Positions 1 through 5,479 of a stretch of DNA of 5,479 nt are shown piece by piece (position 1 is the first letter of the stretch; every line of letters begins with the position of its first letter). Under the pieces are notes generated by a model. It saw nothing but the letters and a program-made list of their open reading frames with translations, ran no database searches and was not told the DNA's origin. Origin of the DNA: Burkholderiales bacterium (lineage in GTDB: Bacteria > Pseudomonadota > Gammaproteobacteria > Burkholderiales > Burkholderiaceae_C); assembly GCA_947448105.1 (NCBI GenBank), contig CANFNE010000175.1:1-5479 (forward strand). Direction: 5' to 3'. A program made the position numbers and the translations under genes.

Positions 1-1155
1 CGCATTGCGTCCACCATGGGCCGCGACCAGGGCTGGCTGGCCGAGCACATGCTGATCTTGGGTGTGACCAACCCTGCGGGTAAAAAATACCATGTCGCAG
101 CCGCCTTCCCCAGCGCCTGCGGCACAACCAATTTCTCGATGCTGGTGCCGCCCGAGGGCTTTGCTGGCTGGAAGGTCACCACCATTGGCGACGACATCGC
201 TTGGGTCAAGCCGCATTCCGACGGCAAGCTCTACGCCATCAATCCCGAGGCTGGCTACTTCGGCGTGGCCCCTGGCACCAACTACCACACCAACCCGAAC
301 TGCATGGCCAGCCTGGGCCACGACGTGATCTTCACCAACGTGGCGCTCACCGATGACGGCGACGTCTGGTGGGAAGGCATGGAAAAAGACACGGGCACCA
401 CGCCCGACCATTTGATCGACTGGCAAGGCAAGGACTGGACGCCGCAAATCGCGCGTGAAACCGGCGCCAAGGCCGCCCACCCCAACTCGCGCTTCACCGT
501 AGCGGCCGGCAACAACCCGGCGCTCGACCCCGCCTGGGACGACGCGGCAGGCGTCCCGATTGACGCCTTTATCTTTGGTGGCCGCCGCTCCACCACCGTG
601 CCGCTGGTGACGGAGGCGCGCAACTGGGTCGAGGGCGTTTACATGGCCGCGACCATGGGCTCGGAAACCACAGCTGCTGCCGTAGGCCAACAAGGCGTGG
701 TTCGGCGCGATCCGTTTGCCATGCTGCCGTTCACCGGCTACAACGTCAGCGACTATTTCCAGCACTGGCTCAATATGGGCAACAAGCTCAGCGCTGCGGG
801 CGCCAAGCTACCGGCCATCTACTGCGTGAACTGGTTCCGCAAGGGCGCGGACGGCAAGTTTGTCTGGCCCGGCTATGGCGAAAACATGCGCGTGCTCAAG
901 TGGATGATTGACCGCCTGGAAGGCACTGCCAAGGGCAGCGAGACGGGTTTTGGCGTCAGCCCCACGTACGGCGAAATCACCTGGGACGGCCTGGACTTTT
1001 CACCGGCCCAGTTTGAGACCGTGACCAGCCTGGACAAAGCCGACTGGAAGACCGAGATCGCGCTGCACACGGAACTGTTCACGCAACTGGCCTACCACCT
1101 GCCTGCGGAGTTGGCAGCCACCAAGCTGCAATTGGAACAGCGCCTGGCTGCTTGA
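1..1155 (+). CDS. pckG: GTP-dependent phosphoenolpyruvate carboxykinase, C-terminal part (5' end outside window)
   Basis: This cytosolic enzyme interconverts oxaloacetate + GTP and phosphoenolpyruvate + GDP + CO2, the entry step of gluconeogenesis. The frame is open from base 1 (it begins RIASTMGRDQGWLAEHM), so an N-terminal part of roughly 220-230 residues is missing from a protein of about 610. Family motifs appear in order: EHM with the active-site His (about 43-51), P-loop FPSACGTTN (106-132), GDDIAW with metal-binding Asp residues (187-204), NSRF (484-495), FGGRR (574-588), the lid region SETTAAA...GVVRRDPFAMLPF (661-732), and the guanine-binding segment NWFRK...GKFVWPGYGEN (829-885), whose two guanine-stacking Phe residues are present. 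The guanine segment marks the GTP rather than the ATP class. The odd point is codon 124-126 (ACA, Thr), where the family has the P-loop Lys. Otherwise the frame is intact to its TGA. Identity is very sure; whether the enzyme is active is uncertain. Confidence 0.97.
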   Translation, partial: RIASTMGRDQGWLAEHMLILGVTNPAGKKYHVAAAFPSACGTTNFSMLVPPEGFAGWKVTTIGDDIAWVKPHSDGKLYAINPEAGYFGVAPGTNYHTNPNCMASLGHDVIFTNVALTDDGDVWWEGMEKDTGTTPDHLIDWQGKDWTPQIARETGAKAAHPNSRFTVAAGNNPALDPAWDDAAGVPIDAFIFGGRRSTTVPLVTEARNWVEGVYMAATMGSETTAAAVGQQGVVRRDPFAMLPFTGYNVSDYFQHWLNMGNKLSAAGAKLPAIYCVNWFRKGADGKFVWPGYGENMRVLKWMIDRLEGTAKGSETGFGVSPTYGEITWDGLDFSPAQFETVTSLDKADWKTEIALHTELFTQLAYHLPAELAATKLQLEQRLAA

Positions 1156-1167
1156 GGCTGCGGCCTG

Positions 1168-1194
1168 CGCCCCGGCTTACACAAGCACGGGGCG
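1168..1194. terminator. Hairpin at the convergent junction of pckG and the cyclase gene (possible bidirectional terminator)
   Basis: CGCCCCG (1168-1174) pairs with CGGGGCG (1188-1194), and the stem continues as GCTT (1175-1178) with AAGC (1183-1186). This gives an 11-bp stem with one bulged A (1187) and an ACAC loop. It starts 12 nt after the pckG stop and contains the last codons and stop of the opposing gene, so it could end transcripts from both sides. Neither strand has a T tract after it, so it is not a textbook intrinsic terminator; it may be a 3'-end stabiliser or simply coding sequence that folds well. Confidence 0.45.
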
Positions 1195-2262
1195 TTGGGC
1201 GGCGATCACCCGGTTGCGGCCCTGGCGTTTCGCTTGGTAGAGCGCACCGTCGGCGGCATGCAACAGCAACTCCAGTGATTCTTGCTGGTCCCAGCACGCG
1301 ACCCCGATGGAGACGCTAACGGGCAAGGTTGCGCCAGTGTTCAGGGCAAAGGGCTGGCGCGCCACGGAGGCACAAATCCGCTGGGCGATGCGCGTGGCCA
1401 AAGCCAGATCCACCGTTGGTAGCAAGACACAAAACTCCTCGCCCCCGTAGCGCGCACACAAGTCGCCAGGGCGCAAGGCAAACTCGATGCGCCGTGCGGT
1501 CTGGAACAAAACCTGGTCGCCCACCCCATGGCCGTGGTCGTCATTCACACGTTTGAAGTGGTCAATATCGATCATCAAAATCGAAGCCCCCCTGGGGTCC
1601 ATGTGCTGGCTCATCAACGTGCGCGGGTAATGGCGGTCCATCCAACGCCGGTTGTACAGGCCGGTCAATGCGTCCGTCTCAGCGTCCTGGGTCAGGCGTT
1701 GCTGGTGGGCCATCGCTTCGCTGAACCCGGCGTTGGCCTTGCGCACTCGGGCCGAAAGCACCCGCAGCAAATTGAGCGCAACCTGGGGTTCAGCTTGCAT
1801 GGATTGCCAAAGCATGGCCGCAGGCACCGCCAGCAAGCAGCAGTCCTCTTCTGCGACGGCCCAGGCATTGGGCAGCTGCCCGTCGATCAGCGACTGCTCG
1901 CCCGCCGTTTCACCCGGCCCGATACGGGCCACCTGCTTTTTGGCTGATGCGGCGCTGGCCGCAACATGCCGCTCCGACGCAGCCGCCGCAGGCGTCGCCT
2001 CTAGCCAAACGGACAACTCCCCGCTCAAGACCAGGAACAGCGTGTGGTGCGCCACGCCCAGGCAAATCAAAGTCTCACCCTGGCGGATCCAGCGCACCGG
2101 CGCATCGTTCAGCCAATAGTGCAGGGTGTCGCCCGTCACACCGTCAAGCAGGCGAGAACGCAGCAAACACGCGCGCAGCGCTGGAGTCAACTTGGCCGCG
2201 CGTTCGAGCGCAGGCCTGTCCAAAGCTGCAGAACCGTAACGGGTACCGCTTTCTGTATTCAT
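1177..2262 (-). CDS. Diguanylate cyclase with N-terminal cNMP-binding-like domain and C-terminal GGDEF domain
   Basis: This 361-residue protein is predicted to be cytosolic, with no membrane segment or signal peptide. Residues ~40-170 resemble a CRP-type cyclic-nucleotide-binding fold (VLSGELSVWLE at 78-88; GPGETAGEQSLIDG at 115-128), with an Ala-rich loop inserted at ~91-107. Residues ~193-355 form a GGDEF domain: DALTGLYNRRWMD (197-209), IDIDHFKRVND (231-241, metal ligand D232), GHGVGD (244-249) and the active-site GGEEF (273-277). An RxxD inhibitory site (RPGD, 264-267) lies exactly five residues before GGEEF, so the domain is predicted to make c-di-GMP from two GTP and to be product-inhibited. 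The usual phosphate-binding Arg of the sensor domain appears to be Asn (LPNAWAV, 130-136), so cAMP/cGMP binding is doubtful. The ATG start is backed by a GAGG ribosome site 7 nt upstream. It is transcribed alone, divergent from tauA. The output pathway (biofilm, motility) cannot be read from the sequence. Confidence 0.93.
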   Translation of the reverse strand: MNTESGTRYGSAALDRPALERAAKLTPALRACLLRSRLLDGVTGDTLHYWLNDAPVRWIRQGETLICLGVAHHTLFLVLSGELSVWLEATPAAAASERHVAASAASAKKQVARIGPGETAGEQSLIDGQLPNAWAVAEEDCCLLAVPAAMLWQSMQAEPQVALNLLRVLSARVRKANAGFSEAMAHQQRLTQDAETDALTGLYNRRWMDRHYPRTLMSQHMDPRGASILMIDIDHFKRVNDDHGHGVGDQVLFQTARRIEFALRPGDLCARYGGEEFCVLLPTVDLALATRIAQRICASVARQPFALNTGATLPVSVSIGVACWDQQESLELLLHAADGALYQAKRQGRNRVIAAQRPVLV

Positions 2263-2269
2263 CTCCCTG

Positions 2270-2273
2270 CCTC
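2270..2273 (-). promoter_or_regulatory. Ribosome binding site of the diguanylate cyclase gene
   Basis: On the minus strand GAGG lies 7 nt before the ATG at 2262. A further purine-rich stretch (GGGAG) runs directly up to the start codon. This supports the chosen start. Confidence 0.6.
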
Positions 2274-2304
2274 ACCTTGGTGGGTGCATCGCCTCTACCG
2301 GGCG

Positions 2305-2321
2305 AATGCAAATGTTGCATT
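2305..2321. promoter_or_regulatory. Perfect 17-bp palindrome, candidate operator
   Basis: AATGCAA (2305-2311) and TTGCATT (2315-2321) are perfect 7-bp inverted arms around ATG. The site lies 42 bp upstream of the cyclase start codon, where a dimeric regulator could block or activate its promoter. It is far (~450 bp) from tauA. I do not recognise the regulator family from the motif. Confidence 0.4.
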
Positions 2322-2352
2322 GACTTCTTTGGGACAATACTAAGGCATTGGT

Positions 2353-2373
2353 ATTCAAATTTAATAATTGAAT
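2353..2373. repeat. Imperfect 21-bp palindrome in an AT-rich island
   Basis: ATTCAA (2353-2358) and TTGAAT (2368-2373) are inverted arms around a 9-nt AT-only centre. Folded as a 21-bp palindrome, only two pairs mismatch. The surrounding ~40 bp is almost all A/T in an otherwise GC-rich window. It could be a LysR-like (T-N11-A type) binding site, an UP element or a melting region. LysR-type control of sulfonate genes is known (CysB/Cbl), but assigning this site to such a regulator is inference. Confidence 0.3.
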
Positions 2374-2577
2374 TTAAAACTAAATTGGTGTGGACATGCG
2401 AGGGATCGTTGGCGTGCCGCACCTTGGCTTTGCCCACATCGCTAGATCGCCGGGGTACGGCGCTCCAAAACGGCGTTCGCCAAGGGCTAGGGATAAACCC
2501 GTAAAGCCAGCTGACGCCACCGCACCGCACGGCGCGCGATGCGGGCTTGTGACGGTGCGCCACTCCCCAATGAAACA

Positions 2578-2639
2578 GGCACTTTTTTGGACTCCAAACT
2601 GGCACTAAAACGGTGCGAATCTGGTTTGGGTCTGGCACT
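2578..2639 (+). repeat. Three direct GGCACT repeats upstream of tauA
   Basis: GGCACT occurs at 2578-2583, 2601-2606 and 2634-2639, with start-to-start spacings of 23 and 33 bp (close to two and three helical turns). The last two share the longer CTGGCACTA. The third also forms TGGCAC with a GC dinucleotide 10 bp after its GG (2646-2647), the geometry of a sigma-54 -24/-12 promoter, though the -12 half (AGGCA) is poor. It lies 136-197 bp before the tauA start. It may be chance. Confidence 0.25.
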
Positions 2640-2761
2640 ATAAAGGCATGCATCTGGCTCTACTCGCTGGGCGCCGTGCCGTACAAACTCATAAGCTCAT
2701 GCGCTTGGGCTATCAAACGGGCTTTAGCATGGACTTGGACACCGTATGCACATTTTTTATT

Positions 2762-2767
2762 GAAAGG
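2762..2767 (+). promoter_or_regulatory. Ribosome binding site of tauA
   Basis: GAAAGG lies 7 nt before the ATG at 2775. It settles the start of tauA: the frame is open further upstream to 2613, but only this start gives a clean signal peptide. Confidence 0.65.
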
Positions 2768-2774
2768 TATCTGT

Positions 2775-3794
2775 ATGAAAAAAACTTTGCTTCCCGTACT
2801 GGCCAAGACCCTGGTGGGCTTGCTGGTGGCCGTGGGCGTTTCTTCGGCTTTTGCACAGGCCAAAAAAGAAGTCACCTTTGCACACCAAGACATGCAACTG
2901 CCACTGCGCGTTCTGATGGACGCTGAGCTGGAAAAAGCAACCGGCTACAAGATCAACTGGCGCATGTTTGGCGGTGGCGGTGAAGTTATCAAGGCCATGG
3001 GTTCTGGAGATGTGCAAATCGGCGAAGTGGGATCAAGCCCCCTGGCTACGGCCACCAGCCAGGGCCAAGATCTGCGTCTGGTGTACATCCTTGACGATAT
3101 CGCTGCCTCAGACCAACTGGTGGCGCGCAATGGTTCGGGCGTGAACGGCTGGAAAGACCTGGTGGGCAAAAAGGTCGGCACGCCTTTCGCGTCGACCGCG
3201 CACTACTCCCTGATGGTTGGCTTGCGCCTGGAAGGCATCGATGCAAAAAGCGTCAATGTGATGAACCTGCCTCCACCTGCGATTGCAGCAGCCTGGGAGC
3301 GTGGCGACATTGATGCGTCCTTCATCTGGGACCCCGTCCTGTCCAAGATCAAGCGCAACGGCAAGGCCATCGCCACTTCTGGCGACATTGGTAAAAAGGG
3401 CTACCCCACCTTTGACGGCCTGGTCGTCAACGCCAAGTGGGCCGCTGAGAACCGCGACTTCGTGGTGGCTTTGATCAAAGCCATCACCAAGGCTGACGCC
3501 GACTACCGCGCCAATGTCTCCAAGTGGTCCGTGGGATCGCCTCAAGTCAAAGCCATTGCCAAGTGGACCAAGGCTGACGAAAAAGACGTACCCGAGGCCA
3601 TGGCTGCATTTGTGTTCCCTGACACCGCTGCACAGCTCTCCAACGCCTGGTTGGGCGGTGGTGCTGCCGGCGGCGCTGCCAAGACGCTGGAAAACAGTGC
3701 CAAGCTGTGGAAAGAAATCGGCCGCATCCAGGAAGTCAAGCCTGACTACAGCGTCTTTGTGGACAGCAGCTACCTGCGCGATGCATTGAAGTAA
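2775..3794 (+). CDS. tauA: Taurine ABC transporter, periplasmic substrate-binding protein
   Basis: This 339-residue periplasmic protein should bind taurine or a related sulfonate and deliver it to TauBC. A typical Sec signal peptide is present: MKK, a hydrophobic core at ~4-22, and an AFA|Q cleavage site after residue 27. The mature part matches the TauA/SsuA/NMT1-like family from memory of E. coli TauA: GDVQIGEVGSSPLA (78-91), VGTPFASTAHYSL (134-146), NLPPPAIAAAWERGDIDASFIW (164-185) and DYSVFV near the end (324-329). Length is close to the family's ~320 residues. A Gly/Ala-rich stretch (AWLGGGAAGGAA, 291-302) is a small peculiarity. It is the first gene of the transporter set, 116 bp before tauB, with hairpins between. 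The exact ligand (taurine versus other alkanesulfonates) is inferred from family resemblance; sulfur-limitation control is common in the family but not visible here. Confidence 0.93.
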   Translation: MKKTLLPVLAKTLVGLLVAVGVSSAFAQAKKEVTFAHQDMQLPLRVLMDAELEKATGYKINWRMFGGGGEVIKAMGSGDVQIGEVGSSPLATATSQGQDLRLVYILDDIAASDQLVARNGSGVNGWKDLVGKKVGTPFASTAHYSLMVGLRLEGIDAKSVNVMNLPPPAIAAAWERGDIDASFIWDPVLSKIKRNGKAIATSGDIGKKGYPTFDGLVVNAKWAAENRDFVVALIKAITKADADYRANVSKWSVGSPQVKAIAKWTKADEKDVPEAMAAFVFPDTAAQLSNAWLGGGAAGGAAKTLENSAKLWKEIGRIQEVKPDYSVFVDSSYLRDALK

Positions 3795-3802
3795 TGGGCG
3801 TT

Positions 3803-3838
3803 AGCCACGTGTGGGGCACACTGCCCCACACGTGGGCT
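3803..3838 (+). repeat. Long perfect hairpin after tauA (3' stabiliser or pre-terminator)
   Basis: A perfect 14-bp stem is formed by 3805-3818 (CCACGTGTGGGGCA) and 3822-3835 around a three-base CAC loop. AG (3803-3804) can also pair with CT (3837-3838) past one bulged G. It starts 8 nt after the tauA stop and has no T tract. Such hairpins between binding-protein and permease genes are known to protect the upstream mRNA (for example malE-malF REP). That role here is inference. Confidence 0.7.
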
Positions 3839-3850
3839 GCATGCCACCCG

Positions 3851-3885
3851 AGGGGCAACTTGTGAAAAGTTCGCCCCTTTTTTTT
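3851..3885 (+). terminator. Rho-independent terminator between tauA and tauB
   Basis: AGGGGC-AACTT (3851-3861) pairs with AAGTT-GCCCCT (3867-3871 and 3873-3878), with one bulged C (3872) and a GTGAA loop. It is followed by an unbroken run of eight T (3878-3885). This has the full form of an intrinsic terminator, yet it lies inside a transporter operon and ends 25 nt before tauB. Partial read-through would give more tauA than tauBC mRNA, fitting a binding protein needed in excess. Confidence 0.75.
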
Positions 3886-3910
3886 GAATAGATGTTTTCT
3901 CCAGACTGTT

Positions 3911-4699
3911 ATGCCCACATTGCAAATCAAAGACCTGACGGTGAACTACGCCGTCAAAGGCGGCACACTGCAGGCACTCGCGCCGGTCAACCTCGAGATG
4001 AAGGGCGGCGACTTTGTGGTCGCGCTTGGCGCGTCCGGTTGCGGCAAGACCACGCTGCTCAACTGCATCGCCGGCTTCTTGCCACCTTCCAGCGGTGAAG
4101 TGCTGCTCAACGGCGCGCACGTAGAAGGCCCGGGCGCCGACCGCGGCGTCGTGTTCCAAAAGCACGCACTCATGCCCTGGCTGAGTGTGATTGACAACGT
4201 GTGTCTGGGTTTGCGCATGCGCGGCGTGGGCACGGCAGAGCGCCGGCGTATTGGCGAAGAAAAGCTGGCCCTGGTAGGCCTGGAAAAATACGCAGACCGC
4301 GCGGTCTATGAGCTTTCGGGCGGCATGCAGCAGCGCGTGGGCATTGCGCGCGCCTTGGCCAGTGACCCTGAGGTGCTGCTGATGGACGAGCCCATGGGTG
4401 CGCTCGACGCCTTTACCCGCGAGACGGTGCAAGAAATTTTGCTGCACGCCTGGACCGAGTCCAACAAGATGGTGTTCTTCATCACCCATTCGGTCGAAGA
4501 AGCCCTGTTCCTGGCCACCCGCCTGATCGTGATGAGCCCGAGCCCTGGGCGCATTACCCATATTTACGACGACGTGCCGTTCTCGCGCCAGTTTCTGGCG
4601 CACGGCGACACCCGCAAAGTCAAGTCCGAACCCGAGTTCATCCGCATGCGCGAAGAAGTGCTGTCCATCATCCACCAACGCGAGGCCGTCCATGTCTAA
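3911..4699 (+). CDS. tauB: Taurine ABC transporter, ATP-binding protein
   Basis: This 262-residue cytoplasmic ATPase powers sulfonate import through TauC. All ABC ATPase motifs are intact: Walker A GASGCGKTT (40-48), Q-loop VVFQK (80-84), signature LSGGM (135-139), Walker B VLLMDEP (155-161), D-loop GALD (163-166) and H-loop His193 (FITHS). VEGPGADRGVVFQ and the C-terminal KSEPEFIRMREEVLS follow the TauB/SsuB pattern, and length is near that of E. coli TauB (~255). The ATG at 3911 is chosen because the family begins just here (PTLQIKDL). A longer in-frame TTG start at 3884 would fall in the terminator T tract and is unlikely. No Shine-Dalgarno sequence is visible before 3911, which is unusual next to tauA. 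The end overlaps tauC by 8 nt. Nitrate/cyanate-type ATPases are close relatives, but the neighbouring TauA favours a sulfonate role. Confidence 0.93.
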   Translation: MPTLQIKDLTVNYAVKGGTLQALAPVNLEMKGGDFVVALGASGCGKTTLLNCIAGFLPPSSGEVLLNGAHVEGPGADRGVVFQKHALMPWLSVIDNVCLGLRMRGVGTAERRRIGEEKLALVGLEKYADRAVYELSGGMQQRVGIARALASDPEVLLMDEPMGALDAFTRETVQEILLHAWTESNKMVFFITHSVEEALFLATRLIVMSPSPGRITHIYDDVPFSRQFLAHGDTRKVKSEPEFIRMREEVLSIIHQREAVHV

Positions 4700-5479
4700 G
4701 CCATCTACCGCAGCGCTCAAGACCAGCGCCTTCAAAATTCCCGGCGAAGGCTCCAGCGCCTTTATCACCACCGTCACGATTGTGGTCATGGCCGCAGCCT
4801 GGTTTATCGTCACCAATATGGGCTGGATCAAGCCGATCTTTCTGCCCTCGCCACAGGCCACCTACCAGCAGTTTTACGAATACCTGACCGGCATTGCCAA
4901 TGACAAGCCGCTGTGGCAACACTTTATGGCCAGCATGCTGCGCGTGTTTGCCGCTTTTGTGTTGGGTTGCATCACCGCGATTCCAGTCGGTATCGCCATG
5001 GGCATGTCGCGTTTTTGGCGCGGCATTTTCGATCCGCCCATCGAGCTGCTGCGCCCGCTGCCGCCGCTGGCCTATTTGCCGCTGATCATCATTTGGTTTG
5101 GCATCGACGAGTTTCCCAAGGTCTTGCTGATTTACCTGAGCTGCTTTGCCCCCCTGGCCATGGCCGCGCGCTCAGGCATGCGCAGCGCCTCGCAAGAGCA
5201 GATGAACGCCGCATACTCCATGGGCGCGAGCTACAGCCAGGTGATCTGGCACGTAGTGCTACCGGCGGCCATGCCTGAGATTTTGGTGGGCATGCGCATC
5301 TCGATTGGCTTTGGCTGGAGCACCTTGGTGGCGGCTGAAATGGTGGCGGCCAATGTGGGCCTGGGCCAGATGGTGTTGAATGCTTCGAATTTCTTGCGAA
5401 CCGACATTGTGGTGATGGGCATCATCGTGATCGGCTCGGTGGCTTTTGCCTTTGACCTGCTCATGCGCTGGGTCGAGAA
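4692..5479 (+). CDS. tauC: Taurine ABC transporter, permease (3' end outside window)
   Basis: This inner-membrane permease forms the translocation path of the taurine/sulfonate importer. The first 262 codons are present; by comparison with E. coli TauC (~275 residues) only about 10-20 residues are missing. Hydrophobic segments lie at roughly 24-42, 83-106, 122-137, 144-158, 197-220 and 238-257, the usual six-helix BPD_transp_1 layout. The cytoplasmic coupling (EAA-type) loop is visible at 171-195, with NAAYSMGAS...IWHVVLPAAMPEIL keeping the Gly and the LP. LPSPQATYQQF (51-61) and RPLPPLAYLPLIIIWFG (121-137) are typical of the TauC/SsuC group. The ATG lies inside the end of tauB (8-nt overlap), so translation is probably coupled. 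Genes further on, such as a taurine dioxygenase or sulfoacetaldehyde pathway, cannot be seen. Confidence 0.95.
   Translation, partial: MSKPSTAALKTSAFKIPGEGSSAFITTVTIVVMAAAWFIVTNMGWIKPIFLPSPQATYQQFYEYLTGIANDKPLWQHFMASMLRVFAAFVLGCITAIPVGIAMGMSRFWRGIFDPPIELLRPLPPLAYLPLIIIWFGIDEFPKVLLIYLSCFAPLAMAARSGMRSASQEQMNAAYSMGASYSQVIWHVVLPAAMPEILVGMRISIGFGWSTLVAAEMVAANVGLGQMVLNASNFLRTDIVVMGIIVIGSVAFAFDLLMRWVE

Larger units (their letters stand above)
2263..2774. other. 512-bp divergent intergenic region between the cyclase gene and tauA
   Basis: No convincing gene is seen here: the open frames have no recognisable domain and run across gene boundaries. The region must hold the promoters for both divergent genes. 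It contains a perfect palindrome (2305-2321), an AT-rich island (~2347-2386) unlike the GC-rich surroundings, and three GGCACT repeats (2578, 2601, 2634). I could not find a well-spaced sigma-70 -35/-10 pair that I trust on either strand. A lone TTGACT at 2320-2325 has no suitable -10 at 16-18 nt. Confidence 0.6.

Noticed and set aside
1528..1947. Plus-strand open frames of up to 155 codons inside the cyclase gene.
   Set aside because: They are antisense to a well-supported GGDEF protein and show no domain or ribosome site.
2472..2481. Short palindrome GGCG-TT-CGCC in the intergenic region.
   Set aside because: Four-bp arms are expected by chance in GC-rich DNA.
2144..2653. A 169-codon minus-strand frame across the intergenic region and the start of the cyclase gene.
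   Set aside because: It has no known motif, overlaps the cyclase's real coding start in another frame, and its composition looks random.
2735..2763. TTGGAC...TATTGA (17-bp spacing) as the tauA sigma-70 promoter.
   Set aside because: Both boxes match the consensus poorly, and the -10 would overlap the ribosome binding site.
2613..2774. An upstream in-frame extension of tauA to a start at 2613.
   Set aside because: It would bury the signal peptide behind 54 unrelated residues. The ATG at 2775 has a ribosome site and a standard Sec leader.
3884..3910. A TTG start nine codons upstream of the tauB ATG.
   Set aside because: It lies in the terminator's T tract without a ribosome site, and family alignment begins at the ATG at 3911.
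3770..4861. A 363-codon open frame on the minus strand covering all of tauB and the start of tauC.
   Set aside because: It is antisense to a clear ABC ATPase with every motif intact, has a His/Ala-rich composition and no recognisable domain. Long antisense frames are common in GC-rich coding DNA.

Overview
The window looks like ordinary chromosome from a high-GC betaproteobacterium, most likely Burkholderiales and probably Comamonadaceae (Rhodoferax/Polaromonas/Acidovorax-like). This is inferred from the GC-rich third positions, the GTP-type PEP carboxykinase with the motifs typical of that group, and the tau-type sulfonate transporter. The genus cannot be fixed from the sequence alone. No mobile element, CRISPR array, tRNA or rRNA was seen.

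Layout: (1) 1-1155, plus strand: the C-terminal ~385 residues of GTP-dependent phosphoenolpyruvate carboxykinase (pckG), cut by the window's left edge. (2) 1177-2262, minus strand: a diguanylate cyclase with an N-terminal cyclic-nucleotide-binding-like sensor domain and a C-terminal GGEEF domain. It converges on pckG, and a strong hairpin (1168-1194) sits at the junction. (3) 2263-2774: a 512-bp divergent intergenic region with no convincing gene. It holds a perfect 17-bp palindrome, an AT-rich island with an imperfect palindrome, and three GGCACT repeats. (4) 2775-3794 tauA, 3911-4699 tauB and 4692-5479 tauC (cut by the right edge), all plus strand: a taurine/alkanesulfonate ABC importer made of periplasmic binding protein, ATPase and permease.

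How the genes work together: TauA captures taurine or a related sulfonate in the periplasm, TauC forms the membrane channel and TauB powers it, supplying sulfur and possibly carbon and nitrogen. tauB and tauC overlap by 8 nt and are probably translationally coupled. tauA is separated from tauBC by 116 bp holding two consecutive hairpins. The second has an 8-T tract and looks like an intrinsic terminator, which would make more TauA than TauBC. The PEPCK and the cyclase are metabolically unrelated neighbours.

Most notable points: the PEPCK P-loop reads FPSACGTTN, with Thr replacing the normally invariant catalytic Lys; the terminator lies inside the tau operon; the cyclase sensor domain lacks the phosphate-binding Arg; and there is a perfect palindrome upstream of the cyclase. 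I see no clearly new multi-gene system here.
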